Source of the DNA: CALMEC01 sp963765105
GTDB lineage: Bacteria > Actinomycetota > Thermoleophilia > Miltoncostaeales > Miltoncostaeaceae
DNA length: 64,000 nucleotides
Direction of reading: 5' to 3'
Assembly: GCA_963765105.1 (NCBI GenBank)
Contig: CAVXUW010000002.1
Coordinates: 1,426,001 to 1,490,000, forward strand
This document shows, piece by piece, positions 18,467 to 27,045 of this stretch. Within the stretch, counting starts at the first letter, position 1, and each line of letters starts with the position of its first letter. The notes under the pieces are model-generated. The model was not told the origin of the DNA, did not search any database, and worked only from the letters and a program-made list of their open reading frames with translations. The position numbers were made by a program, and so were the translations under genes.

Positions 18467-19917
18467 GAGTCCTCCTTGGGACCGTCGTCGGGGTCGGTGA
18501 GCCCGCTGAAGTCACGCAGGTCGCCCAGGTCGAGCAGCACGGTGGGTGGTGGTGGCGCCGAGCGACGGGGGTTCGCCGACACGCCCGGCGCGGCGGCCGG
18601 CGGGAAGGCCGGCACGACACCGGGCACCGTGGGGGGCCGTCGGGGCGGCCTGTCCGTCGGAGGCCGGCATCTCGACGAAGCGCGCCAGGAACCGCTCGGC
18701 GTCCTGTCTCGACCGGCGGCCCGGCGCGCCGCCTGGCGGCGGGTGAGCTGCCCCGGCCCCCGGCCGCCGATGGTTCGCGCACTCACGAACAGCCCGAGCA
18801 CCAGGGTCAGCAGCACCGTGGCGGCACCGAAGGCGCGGATCCGCATGGTCTCCTGCGGCGATCCGAAGAGCATGAAGACCAGCAGCGGCAACGACGACTG
18901 AGGTCCGTGCAGCGGGTCGTAGTTGGTGGCCTGGGCGAAGCCGGCGGTCAGCAGCACCGGCGAGGTCTCACCGATCCCGCGGGCGGTACCCAGGATGATC
19001 GCGGTCGCCAGGCCGGACCGGGCGGTGGGCAGCGTGACGTGCCAGATGGTGCGCCACTGCCCTGCCCCCAGGGCCAGAGAGGCCTCGGTCAGCGAGGCCG
19101 GTACCAGGCGAAGCACGACGTCGCTGGCCCTGATGATGATCGGCAGCATCATGATGCTCAATGCCAGGGACGCCGCGAAACCGGACTTGTCGAAGCCCAG
19201 GGTCAGGATCCAGGTGGTATAGATGAACAGGCCGGCGACGATCGAGGGCAGTGCGGTCATCGCCTCGACGATGGTGCGCACCACGCGTGAGACCGCACTG
19301 CGGAACTCGTGCAGGTAGACCGCGGTGATCAGGCCCAGCGGGATCGTGATGACCAGGGCGATGGCCATCTGCTCGACGGTGCCGACGATCCCGTGCCAGA
19401 TGCCGCCCTCGGTGAGCGGCTGCAGCGGCCCGGTCACCGACAGGTCCTCGACGTAGAGGTTGAGGTGCACCAGCACCGAACGGGCCCGGTTCACGACGTA
19501 GACCAGCACGAAGACCAGGCCCACCATCAACAGCCCGGCGAGGCTAAGGATGACGGCTGCCACGATCCTGTCGAGCACCACCTGACGGCTCTCGCGCATG
19601 CCGATCAGGACGGCGTAGTTGACCAGGAACATCAGGTACCAGACCACCAGGGCGCCCAGCAGACCCGAGAACGGCGCCAGCTGGGTGAAGAGGATCCAGG
19701 TGAGTCCGGCCGACCCGACGGCCGCACCGACCACCGCGAGCACGTCGTCCTCACGCACTGCCGACAAGGCGCGGCGGCGGGAGGGCAACGAGCGCAGGCT
19801 GATCTCGTCGAGGTGGGGCAGCACCGTGCCGTGGGCGGGCATCCGGATCTGACCGCCGAGTCGTGAGGCCGCCGCCTTCGGCCCGGCCGCGACCGACGTC
19901 CTCACCATCGTCGCCAT
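18467..19917 (-). CDS. pstA: phosphate ABC transporter permease PstA with long C-terminal tail (3' end approximate)
   Basis: The ATG at 19915-19917 follows the pstC stop by three bases, with AAGGTGAGG inside the end of pstC. Two N-terminal TM helices precede the usual permease core. The EAA loop reads ALGAGQWRTIWHVTLP and ends ARGIGETSPVLL, as in PstA. After the last helix (LLTLVLGLFVSARTI) a soluble tail of about 120 residues continues: DAERFLARFVEMPASDG, then a Pro-rich stretch and LRDFSGLTDPDDGPKEDS. Two compensating indels near 18705 and 18640 interrupt this tail. The end abuts the pstS ribosome binding site. The tail is not part of ordinary PstA. Confidence 0.85.
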
Positions 19918-19920
19918 GGG

Positions 19921-20937
19921 TCAGGCCTCACCTTGAGCGCCGGACCGGCTGCGGGACACGATGATCGACGCCACGAAGTTGACCGCCAGGGTCATCAGGA
20001 ACAGGGCGAGCCCGGCGGCGAACAGGGCAGACAGCCCGAAGTGGCTGGCGTCGCCACGTCGAAGCGCGATCAGCGCGCTCACCGAGTTGGTGCCCTGCTC
20101 GAGAATGTGGGTCTGGAAGGCGAACACCGGAGAGATGATCATGAACACTGCGATCGTCTCGCCCAGGGCTCGACCCAGCCCGAGCATGGTGCCGCCGATG
20201 ATGCCGCCCCGGCCGTAGGGCAGCACCACGGCGCGGATCATGCCCCAGCGGGTCGCGCCGAGCGCGTAGGCACCCTCACGCTCGCCCGCCGGCGCCTGCA
20301 TGAACGCCTCCCGCATCACCGAGCTCGCGATCGGGGTGATCATCATGGCGACCGTGATGCCGGCAATGAACGCCGAGCTCTTGTAGACCGTCTCGCTCTG
20401 CAACGGGTCGCTCGGGTCGGCCCCCGAGACCGCGAACAGCGGGATCCAACCGAAGTAGGTCGAGATCCAGCGTGAGAGCCCGAGCACGTTCTCGGTGAGG
20501 AAGAACGCTCCCCACAGGCCGTAGACGACGCTCGGCACGGCCGCCATCAGGTCGACGACGCCGATCAGGCCCCGCTGCAGCCGCCGGGGCGCGTACTCCG
20601 AGATGTAGAGCGCGGTGGCCATGGCGAACGGCACCGAGATCGCGATCGCGGTCAGGCCGATGAATACGGTGCCCTGCAGGATCGCGGCGATCCCGAAGTT
20701 GTGGGCATCGGGTTCCCAGGCCTGTGTGGTGAGGAAGCTGGCCCCCGCCTGCGTCAGGGCCTCGCCGGCTCTGGTGGTCAGGAACAGCCCGACCATGGCC
20801 ATCAGGGCGAGGACCGCTCCCCCGCCGGACCGGGCCACGGCCCGGAACACCTGGTCGGCCGGGTGCGGTCGACTGGTGATCTTCAGCGGCCGTCGGTCGT
20901 CCGGCACCGTCAGGGTCTCGGGCACGACGGTGCTCAC
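19921..20937 (-). CDS. pstC: phosphate ABC transporter permease PstC
   Basis: 338 residues from a GTG at 20935-20937 that overlaps the stop of the preceding gene as GTGA; an upstream extension to 21165 would run through that gene. Six TM helices are visible. Family motifs include YISEYAPRRLQRGLIGVVDLM-type loop text split around residue 120, VPSVVYGLWGAFFL, the EAA loop ALGATRWGMIRAVVLPYG and GLGRALGETIAVFMI. It pairs with PstA to form the membrane channel. An insertion between helices (TYFGWIPLFAVSGADPSDPL) is typical of actinobacterial PstC. The frame is intact. Confidence 0.9.
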   Translation of the reverse strand: MSTVVPETLTVPDDRRPLKITSRPHPADQVFRAVARSGGGAVLALMAMVGLFLTTRAGEALTQAGASFLTTQAWEPDAHNFGIAAILQGTVFIGLTAIAISVPFAMATALYISEYAPRRLQRGLIGVVDLMAAVPSVVYGLWGAFFLTENVLGLSRWISTYFGWIPLFAVSGADPSDPLQSETVYKSSAFIAGITVAMMITPIASSVMREAFMQAPAGEREGAYALGATRWGMIRAVVLPYGRGGIIGGTMLGLGRALGETIAVFMIISPVFAFQTHILEQGTNSVSALIALRRGDASHFGLSALFAAGLALFLMTLAVNFVASIIVSRSRSGAQGEA

Positions 20938-21431
20938 CGCAACGCCTCCAGGCCGTACACCGAGGCGCCGGGCTCGTACCCGAAGCGCAGCACCGGCTGC
21001 TCGCCGGTCAGGTCGACCACCGTCGGGACCACGTGGTCGACGCCGGCAGCTGCCGGCGCGGCGCGCAGGAACTGCCGCAGGCTGTAGGCGCACTCGCGTT
21101 GACGCAGGTAGAGCCGCGACGACACCGCCACCGAGCCGGCGGCACCGTCCAACCGCCAGCGCCACAGTCCACGGGCGCTGTCGGCAGCCACCGTCGCTGT
21201 GAGGGAGTCGAGGTCGGCCATCATGGCCGCGGCGGCCTGAAGGCAGTCGGAGGCAGCCTGATGAACCATGGGACTGCGCCCCAGCTCACGGTTGTTCGCC
21301 GCCAGCAGCCGCCACCCGAACCAGGCACCGTCGGCCCCCGCCGCACCGACGAGCCGGTCGGCGTGGGGCCACGAGGTCGGCGCCGTCCGGCCACGGCCAC
21401 CGGCGACGAGCACGATGCGGGGCAGCGTCAC
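20934..21431 (-). CDS. DUF1508/YegP-like tandem-repeat protein, first gene of the pst operon
   Basis: 165 residues from a GTG at 21429-21431 with AGGAGG six bases upstream; the frame is open further but that part reads as non-coding. Two similar halves are visible: GAWFGWRLLAANNRELGRSP and RGLWRWRLDGAAGSVAVSS, each followed by a helix, as in YegP/DUF1508 repeats (W-R-L-x-A-x-N/G motifs). The role of that family is poorly known. The stop overlaps the pstC start by GTGA, so the two should be translationally coupled. The assignment is by pattern and is tentative. Confidence 0.6.
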   Translation of the reverse strand: MTLPRIVLVAGGRGRTAPTSWPHADRLVGAAGADGAWFGWRLLAANNRELGRSPMVHQAASDCLQAAAAMMADLDSLTATVAADSARGLWRWRLDGAAGSVAVSSRLYLRQRECAYSLRQFLRAAPAAAGVDHVVPTVVDLTGEQPVLRFGYEPGASVYGLEALR

Positions 21432-21698
21432 GCAGCACCTCCTGGTCGGTCGTGGGGCCTGGCGTCGAGCCGGGCGCGGGTCATGTCGGCAGACCGCCGA
21501 CCGTTCCGCCTCGAACAGTGGCCATGGCAAGGCACCGGGTGCCGTCGCTCGTCTGAACGCCGAACGTGGCTTCGGTGAACCGCGGTGTCGAATCCGGCCC
21601 AACCGGGCACCGGTTTCACACAGCGTCGCCAACTGGACGCCTATCCGTTGCTCGATGTCACCCAACGCAAGGCCAGATGGCCAGTCCATGAAGGAACC
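21432..21698. promoter_or_regulatory. divergent intergenic region between the pst operon and the transglycosylase gene
   Basis: The 267 bases contain no convincing gene. On the minus strand three GTTC words occur between 21581 and 21553 (GTTCACC, GTTCGGC, GTTCAGA), the outer two 22 bases apart. They loosely recall PhoP/RegX3 direct repeats but do not have the regular 11-bp spacing of a good Pho box. I could not pick a convincing -10/-35 pair. Confidence 0.25.
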
Positions 21699-23084
21699 AT
21701 GACAACCGTTGGGTGGCAACGAATCAGCACCTACGGTCACCGAGTGAGGATTCCCCGTTCCCCCCTGACCCGTGCCCTGGTCGTCGGGGTACCTGCCCTC
21801 GTGCTGCTCAGCGGTCAGGTCGCCGCGGCCAGCCGCAGTGTCTCGTGGGGCGGGCTCTCGGGCCCCACCGCCGCCGACCAGGCCTGGCTCAGCTCCCTCA
21901 CGGGAGCACAAGTGACCGAGCCCGACGGCAGCCTCGTCGCCGTCGGTGACCCCAACCAGGCAGTGCTGCCGGACGGCGGTGACCCCGCACACCTCAGTGC
22001 CGCCGACGGTCTGGTGGTCGTCCCGCTGCCGGTGACCACCGCTGCCACCCCCGGCGACACCTCACTGGCGGGCGGCCTGGTCTCGAACGGCATCCCGGTC
22101 CGGGTGCTGCAGTCCTACCTGGCCGCAGCCTCGGTGATGTCGCGGCGCCAGTCCTCGTGCCACCTGTCCTGGTCGCTGCTGGCGGGGATCGGGCGCGTCG
22201 AGAGCGACCACGGCCGCCACGGCGGCAACCTCATCGGGCGCGACGGCGTGGTGCGGCCGGGCATCTACGGGCCTCGCCTCGACGGCGCGATCGGCACCGC
22301 CGTGATCCGGGACAGCGACGGGGGCCGCTACGACGGCGACTCCCGCTACGACCGCGCCGTCGGACCGATGCAGTTCATCCCCGGCACCTGGCGGATCTAC
22401 GGCACGGATGCCAACGGTGACGGCCGGGCCGACCCGCAGAACATGGACGACGCGGCCCTGTCGGCCGGCCGCTATCTGTGCGCCGGCGGTCACGACCTGG
22501 GCACCACTGCCGGGCGATGGTCGGCGGTCCTCACCTACAACCACTCCAACGAGTACGCCGCCACCGTCTCGGCCCTGGCCGACAGCTACGCCACGGGCGT
22601 CGCGGCCGCCGTCCCGACCATGCCCTCCGGGGTCACGGCACCTCCGGCGTCCCCAGTGCCTCCAGGTACCACCACGCTCGCGCCGGCGGTGGTTCCGCAG
22701 GTGGCCCCGACGGCTCCCGTGACGTCGACCCCGACCGGGTCCGCGACGGCTCCTTCGACCGTCTCGTCGACGCCGTCCACCCACGCCCCCCACCCGACGA
22801 CAGCCACGACGTCGCCTGACACCAGTCCCAGCACCAGTCCCAGCACCAGTCCCAGTCCCAGCGACACGACAGCGCCGACCCCGACCGGGGCGCCGAGCTC
22901 CCCCAGCCCCACGGACACCACGGCGGCCGTCACCCCTTCGGCATCGGCGTCGGCCGTCAGCCCCGGCGTCCCTGCGACGACCCCGGTCGTCTCCGCCTCA
23001 CCCGAGACCGCCAACCCGTCCCCGTCGGCCTCCGACCCGAGTCCGACCCCGACCCCGACCCCCTCGACCTCGCCGTCCCCCTGA
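21699..23084 (+). CDS. MltB-like lytic transglycosylase with Ser/Thr/Pro tail
   Basis: 461 residues from ATG 21699, chosen for AAGGA just upstream; a GTG at 21744 is the alternative. A signal anchor (ALVVGVPALVLLSGQVAAA) is followed at about 150-310 by an SLT/MltB fold: LLAGIGRVESDHG with the catalytic Glu, AVGPMQFIPGTWRIYG, DANGDGRADPQNMDDAALSAGRYLC in two parts, and LTYNHSNEY. These cleave peptidoglycan glycan strands. A low-complexity tail of about 150 residues rich in Thr, Ser and Pro reaches the stop and probably threads through the wall. The gene diverges from the pst operon. Confidence 0.82.
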   Translation: MTTVGWQRISTYGHRVRIPRSPLTRALVVGVPALVLLSGQVAAASRSVSWGGLSGPTAADQAWLSSLTGAQVTEPDGSLVAVGDPNQAVLPDGGDPAHLSAADGLVVVPLPVTTAATPGDTSLAGGLVSNGIPVRVLQSYLAAASVMSRRQSSCHLSWSLLAGIGRVESDHGRHGGNLIGRDGVVRPGIYGPRLDGAIGTAVIRDSDGGRYDGDSRYDRAVGPMQFIPGTWRIYGTDANGDGRADPQNMDDAALSAGRYLCAGGHDLGTTAGRWSAVLTYNHSNEYAATVSALADSYATGVAAAVPTMPSGVTAPPASPVPPGTTTLAPAVVPQVAPTAPVTSTPTGSATAPSTVSSTPSTHAPHPTTATTSPDTSPSTSPSTSPSPSDTTAPTPTGAPSSPSPTDTTAAVTPSASASAVSPGVPATTPVVSASPETANPSPSASDPSPTPTPTPSTSPSP

Positions 23085-23121
23085 GTCGAGCCCGGGCGAT
23101 CGGCGAGTCGAGCCGGGGCGG

Positions 23122-24677
23122 TCAGCCGGCGGCGACCGTCTCGCCGGCCCCCAGCGTGAAGCCCACGGTCGCGGAGCCGGTCAGCAGGTAGCGGTTGCCG
23201 GTGTGCACCGCCGGGGCACTGGACTCGATGACGCGGCCGGCGGCCGTGAACAGGTTGTCGGTCAGGGTCAGCGCACTCAGGTCGCCGCCCAGCAGCGCCT
23301 TGGGGTCGGTGCTGCGAATCGTGTTGGCGTTCCACAGCATCCGAGCCGTGCCGATGCGGAACGTCCCGCTGCCGTGGACCCACAGGGCACCATGGGTATC
23401 GGTGACGGTGTTGCCCCGCACCACCACGTCGTCCGCCCGGGCTGTCGGCCGGGCTGCCCCAGCTCGAGGAATCCCTCGACGTCGGTCGCGGAATTCTCGA
23501 GCAGCTGCAGGCGACTGCCGCTGTTGAAGACGTCGGCGAAGCCGCCGTCGTAGCCGTAGTCGTAGCTGACGGCCCGGCAGCGGGTGCATGAGCTGCGCCA
23601 GACGGTGGCGTCGTCCGCCTCGATGTCGAACCCGATGGCGCCTGAGTCGTCATCGCCGCCAGGGGTGTTGACCAGCATGTGCAGGTCGTGGATCGCCGTG
23701 GAGCTGACGAAGGCGAACGGAGCCATGATCCTCACCCCTACCGCGACCCGGTCGATCTCGCTGCCGACGACGCTGTCGTGCGCCCCGTTCAGGACGAAAC
23801 CGGGTCCCGCGGCGCCCGTGACGTGCAGCCCCATCAGGGTCACGTAGGGCGAGGCCACCGTCACCACCCCTTGGTCACGCCCCAGTCCGGCTCCGTCAAC
23901 GGTCGGCGCTGCCCCGGCGCCGAACCCTGTGATCAGGATCGGGGACGCCGCGGAAGTCGGCGTGGACCCGGATGCCGCAATGGTGACCGGGCCGTGCCAG
24001 ATGCACCCCCGGCGCAGATGGACGGTGGCCCCGGCAGGGATCCCGGACTGCAAGGGGCGCAGGGTGTTCCAAGGATGGGCGGCGTCTCCGACCCCCGCAT
24101 CCTGGCCGACCGTGCAGTCCACGTAGAGCGCCGGGCCCGAGGTCGGGACCGGCACCGCGGCGGCCGCAGGGGTGGTCGGCAGGCTGCCGCCGACCCCGGC
24201 GGAGGTCGCCGAGCCGGTCGTCGCCACAACGGTGGTCGTCGCCGGAACGCTCGTCGTGCCAGGAATGGTTGTCGTGCCAGGAATGGTTGTCGTCGCCGTA
24301 CCGGTCGCCGTACCGGTCGCCGTACCGGTGCCAGCGGCCGTCGCGGACTCCGCGGCTGGCGCACCCACGGCAGAGCTGCTCCGGCCCAGGGCGTCGGCAC
24401 CGGTGCCGGTCGCCGGCAGATGGAGCTCCGACAGCGGCGCGCCAGGGATGACGGCCGGATCGGGGGCCGACCCCGCGCCGGGGCTACCGGCCACCGCCGC
24501 AGCACTCGCCCCCGCGAGGTTGCCGGACTCGGACTGGGTCGTACGCACGTAGGCCGGCCGCTGACCGTGCCCTACTGCCGCCAGGCCGCAGGCGAGAACG
24601 ACCCCCACACAGCCGCATCCGGCCACCTGCCACCACAACCGCCTGCTGCCGACCGGTCCGCGCTCTGCATGGCTCAC
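23122..24677 (-). CDS. secreted right-handed beta-helix protein (one frameshift)
   Basis: A GTG start at 24677 gives a signal anchor (VAGCGCVGVVLACGLAAV), then a variable Thr/Ala/Gly-rich linker encoded by 18-bp and 12-bp tandem repeats (24245-24330). From about residue 185 a parallel beta-helix follows: YVDCTVGQDAGVGDAAHPW, LRPLQSGIPAGATVHLRRGC and successive rungs such as VTLMGLHVTGAAG and DSVVGSEIDRVAV. The frame slips near 23455 and continues as VVVRGNTVTDTHGALWVHG to the stop at 23122. Such folds usually bind or cleave polysaccharides; no catalytic residue is identified. It converges on the transglycosylase gene. Confidence 0.7.
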
Positions 24678-24739
24678 CCCGTGACGCTAGGTGGGTCCGG
24701 TGAACGGCTCCTGGGACCGGGTGAACGGCGAACGGCCGG

Positions 24740-25168
24740 CTACTGCACGCGCGGCCGCAGCACCAGCAGGCCCACGACGAACAGCACCGGCAGGAAGGCG
24801 GCGGTCGTCACCTGCGAGAGCGTCACGTCGCCGTGGACCAGGTACCCGACGGTGGCGACCCAGTCGAGTGCCTGGACGACGACCATGGAGTCGAGCCAGA
24901 GGCGATGGCGCTGCGGGTCCCTTGCCGCGCAGAGCATCCCGACCCCGTAGCCCAGGAAGCGGGCGGCCATCATGGCGAAGAGCCATCCGGTCCATCCGGG
25001 CGCCGCGGCCAGGCCCAACAGCCGAGCCATGCCCCCCGGAGCGACCAGGAAGCCCACTCCGAGCACGAACTGGAAGCCGGCGATCAGGTACACGACGGCG
25101 CGGAACAGTCGGGCTCGCACCGTGCGAGAGAGCGGTGTGGACAGGGAGGGGGTCTGCGTCGTTGTCAT
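24740..25168 (-). CDS. four-helix membrane protein, DUF4267-like
   Basis: 142 residues from ATG 25166-25168; a start at 25195 would overlap the HxlR promoter. Four TM helices alternate with short charged loops (VVYLIAGFQFVLGVGFLVAP; WLFAMMAARFLGYGVGML; SMVVVQALDWVATVGYLV; AAFLPVLFVVGLLVL). The layout resembles small DUF4267-type membrane proteins; function unknown. It is transcribed divergently from an HxlR regulator 65 bases away, so it is a likely target of that regulator. Confidence 0.65.
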   Translation of the reverse strand: MTTTQTPSLSTPLSRTVRARLFRAVVYLIAGFQFVLGVGFLVAPGGMARLLGLAAAPGWTGWLFAMMAARFLGYGVGMLCAARDPQRHRLWLDSMVVVQALDWVATVGYLVHGDVTLSQVTTAAFLPVLFVVGLLVLRPRVQ

Positions 25169-25198
25169 GCCGGCACCGTAGGAAGGGGAGCACATGGG

Positions 25199-25226
25199 TT
25201 GTCAAACAGTGAATCAGTTTCATACT
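25199..25226 (+). promoter_or_regulatory. promoter for the HxlR regulator, probably leaderless
   Basis: TTGTCA (25199-25204) and CATACT (25221-25226) are spaced by 16 bases. The ATG at 25234 begins seven bases after the -10 box, so transcription would start at or next to the start codon, giving a leaderless message. An inverted pair TCAAA (25202-25206) and TTTGA (25227-25231) brackets the -10 region and may be the HxlR operator. Confidence 0.45.
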
Positions 25227-25233
25227 TTGAACC

Positions 25234-25641
25234 ATGACGCAACGGATCCCCCTCGGCGCTGTCGCGCCGCAGCAGGTGTGCGAGGACGGTTCCTGTCCGG
25301 TGTCCCGGGCCGTGGCCGTCCTGGACGGCAAGTGGACCCTGCTGGTGATCCGCGACCTGGTGAGCGGTCCGAAGCGGTTCGGCCGGCTGCGAACCTCACT
25401 GCAGGGCATCAGCCCGAAGACCCTCACGGACCGGCTCCGCGACCTCGAGACTGCGGGCCTGGTGACCCGCACCCTCTACCCGCAGATCCCTCCCCGCGTC
25501 GAGTACGAGCTCACCGAGCGGGGCATGACACTGCTTCCGCTGATCCAGGCCCTGGAGGCCTTCGGGCGCACCCTTGCGGCCCCGCCGCCTGCGAATCAGG
25601 GCTCCGCTCCGGACGGGCGACGCGTCAGCCGTCAGGCCTGA
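25234..25641 (+). CDS. HxlR-family winged-helix regulator
   Basis: 135 residues. The family pattern is clear: CPVSRAVAVLDGKWTLLVIR, DLVSGPKRFGRLRTSLQGIS, PKTLTDRLRDLETAGLVTR and YPQIPPRVEYELTERG. The conserved Cys near residue 21 is where redox or electrophile sensing occurs in several HxlR/YodB-type regulators. It diverges from the four-helix membrane protein gene, which is the natural target. The last ten bases overlap the convergent gene ending at 25632. Confidence 0.9.
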   Translation: MTQRIPLGAVAPQQVCEDGSCPVSRAVAVLDGKWTLLVIRDLVSGPKRFGRLRTSLQGISPKTLTDRLRDLETAGLVTRTLYPQIPPRVEYELTERGMTLLPLIQALEAFGRTLAAPPPANQGSAPDGRRVSRQA

Positions 25642-25901
25642 GCGTCCACCGGGCCCGCCGCCGATCGAGGCATGGATGCCTGGCCCGCCCGGTGGGCCAT
25701 GCGATCGACGTCGCTGGGCCGGACGCCGAGCACATCGGCGACCTGCTCCACCGTCACGCCCGCAGTCAACGCCGTCACGATGGCCTGACCCCGTACCTGG
25801 CGGTAGTGGGCGCTGCGCGTCTGCGTCGTCCAGAGCTGCTCGTCAGCCTCACGAGCCGCCGCCAGAGCCCGGGTTCCGTCGGTGATGTCCACGGCAGTCA
25901 T
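25632..25901 (-). CDS. small helix-turn-helix-like protein
   Basis: 89 residues from ATG 25899-25901, which overlaps the stop of the upstream gene as ATGA. The C-terminal half reads GQAIVTALTAGVTVEQVADVLGVRPSDVDRM when split at the turn, a plausible sigma-like or Xre-like helix-turn-helix. The N-terminal half is a charged helix. With the 155-residue upstream partner it forms a tight two-gene unit. I do not recognise either as a named toxin-antitoxin family. Confidence 0.6.
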   Translation of the reverse strand: MTAVDITDGTRALAAAREADEQLWTTQTRSAHYRQVRGQAIVTALTAGVTVEQVADVLGVRPSDVDRMAHRAGQASMPRSAAGPVDAQA

Positions 25902-26365
25902 GGCGCCCCGCTCACACTGTGTCCGTACTCGTCGCGGGCGGGTTGCCCACGACGGTCCTGCTCGGGCAACGGCACCCACCAGAAGCGCATGCGTTGCCCC
26001 GACGCGAAGTCGAGCGCATCGACCACACCGTCGAAGTAGTGGATGTGAGGGTCGTCCCGCTCATGGTCGCGCCTCAGCAGCCGGGCAGCCGAGGCCTCGG
26101 CAAAGATGTCGTCCAACGCACGGTCGGGCACATCGGTGCCGGACGACGGCGCCACGTCGGTCACGCCCATCACCCAGAGCAAGGCGTCCAGCGTCCCGGA
26201 GGCGATGTCGTGCCGGATGCCGGCGTGTGTGTCCTGCGCCGCCTCGTCGCCGAAGCGGACGTCCCACTGCACCCGGCGTGCCAGGTTCGCGATGTGCTTG
26301 AGGTCGGACACCGGCACCGGAACCGGCGCAGGGTCGACGGGCGCGCAGGCGCGACGCGGGCCCAT
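25898..26365 (-). CDS. hypothetical protein coupled to a small HTH-like gene
   Basis: 155 residues from ATG 26363-26365 with GGGAGG upstream; the longer frame to 26833 overlaps another gene and is not credible. The sequence is charged and soluble (LKHIANLARRVQWDVRF, GTLDALLWVMGVTDV, HIHYFDGVVDALDF). No family recognised. The stop overlaps the downstream start by ATGA. It diverges from the Crp-linked membrane protein gene. Confidence 0.55.
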   Translation of the reverse strand: MGPRRACAPVDPAPVPVPVSDLKHIANLARRVQWDVRFGDEAAQDTHAGIRHDIASGTLDALLWVMGVTDVAPSSGTDVPDRALDDIFAEASAARLLRRDHERDDPHIHYFDGVVDALDFASGQRMRFWWVPLPEQDRRGQPARDEYGHSVSGAP

Positions 26366-26488
26366 GTCCACCTCCCGACGACTCGGACATCTCAAGGCTG
26401 TCTCGACAGGCCGACGCCTCGGCATGCGCAACGCTTCCGGCAGTCGAACGGCCGGTGTACAGCTGTTGACCGGCCTCGTCACGCGTTG

Positions 26489-26504
26489 TGTGTCCTGGCA
26501 CACA
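26489..26504 (+). promoter_or_regulatory. Crp/Fnr-type operator, TGTGT-N6-ACACA
   Basis: The 16-mer has perfect 5-bp arms and is centred near 26496.5. A candidate -10 TAGCCT lies at 26527-26532, which would put transcription start near 26539 and the operator near -42, the class II activator position. The operon downstream ends in a Crp/Fnr-family gene, so autoregulation is likely. Confidence 0.5.
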
Positions 26505-26579
26505 GAACCGGTCCCGTCGGTCGACCTAGCCTCACCGCCAGGGCGCCCCGCGGGGGTGCCGACGACGGAGGAGCCCGAC

Positions 26580-27029
26580 ATGAATGCGACGACGATCCCC
26601 GGCAGCACCGCCACCGGCACCACCGGCACCGTGATGGCAGGTCTGGGCGGCGGCCTGGCCGCGGGAACGGTGTTCGGCATGGTCATGCAGGCCATGGGGA
26701 TGATCGGCATGGTGGCGCAGCTCGTGGGGTCCTCGTCCACTGGGGCCGGCTGGTTGGTCCACCTGGCGGTCTCGGCCGGACTCGGCGCCGGCTTCACCCT
26801 GGTCACCGCCGGACGACTGGCCTCCCTCGGCATGGCGGTGGGCCTCGGCGTCGGCTACGGGCTCCTCTGGTGGGCCCTGGGGGCACTGCTGCTGATGCCT
26901 GCCAGGCTGGGGATGCCGGTCCTCCAGCTCGATGCGACGGCGTGGAAGAGCCTGATGGGCCACATGATGTACGGGGCGATCCTGGGGCTGGTGGCATCCG
27001 TCCTGGTCCGTCGCAGCCCGGCCCGCTGA
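26580..27029 (+). CDS. small four-helix membrane protein in the Crp operon
   Basis: 149 residues from ATG 26580 with GGAGGAG six bases upstream. Helices: GLAAGTVFGMVMQAMGMIGM, WLVHLAVSAGLGAGFTLVTA, GMAVGLGVGYGLLWWALGAL and MMYGAILGLVASVLV. It is Gly- and Met-rich. I recognise no named family. It lies 16 bases before the Crp/Fnr-type gene and behind its putative operator, so expression is probably tied to the signal sensed by that regulator. Confidence 0.7.
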   Translation: MNATTIPGSTATGTTGTVMAGLGGGLAAGTVFGMVMQAMGMIGMVAQLVGSSSTGAGWLVHLAVSAGLGAGFTLVTAGRLASLGMAVGLGVGYGLLWWALGALLLMPARLGMPVLQLDATAWKSLMGHMMYGAILGLVASVLVRRSPAR

Positions 27030-27045
27030 CACCGAGGAGGACACG

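Noticed and set aside
21553..21581. A Pho box upstream of the pst operon
   Set aside because: GTTC words are present but their spacing is irregular; I kept it only as a weak note within the intergenic feature.
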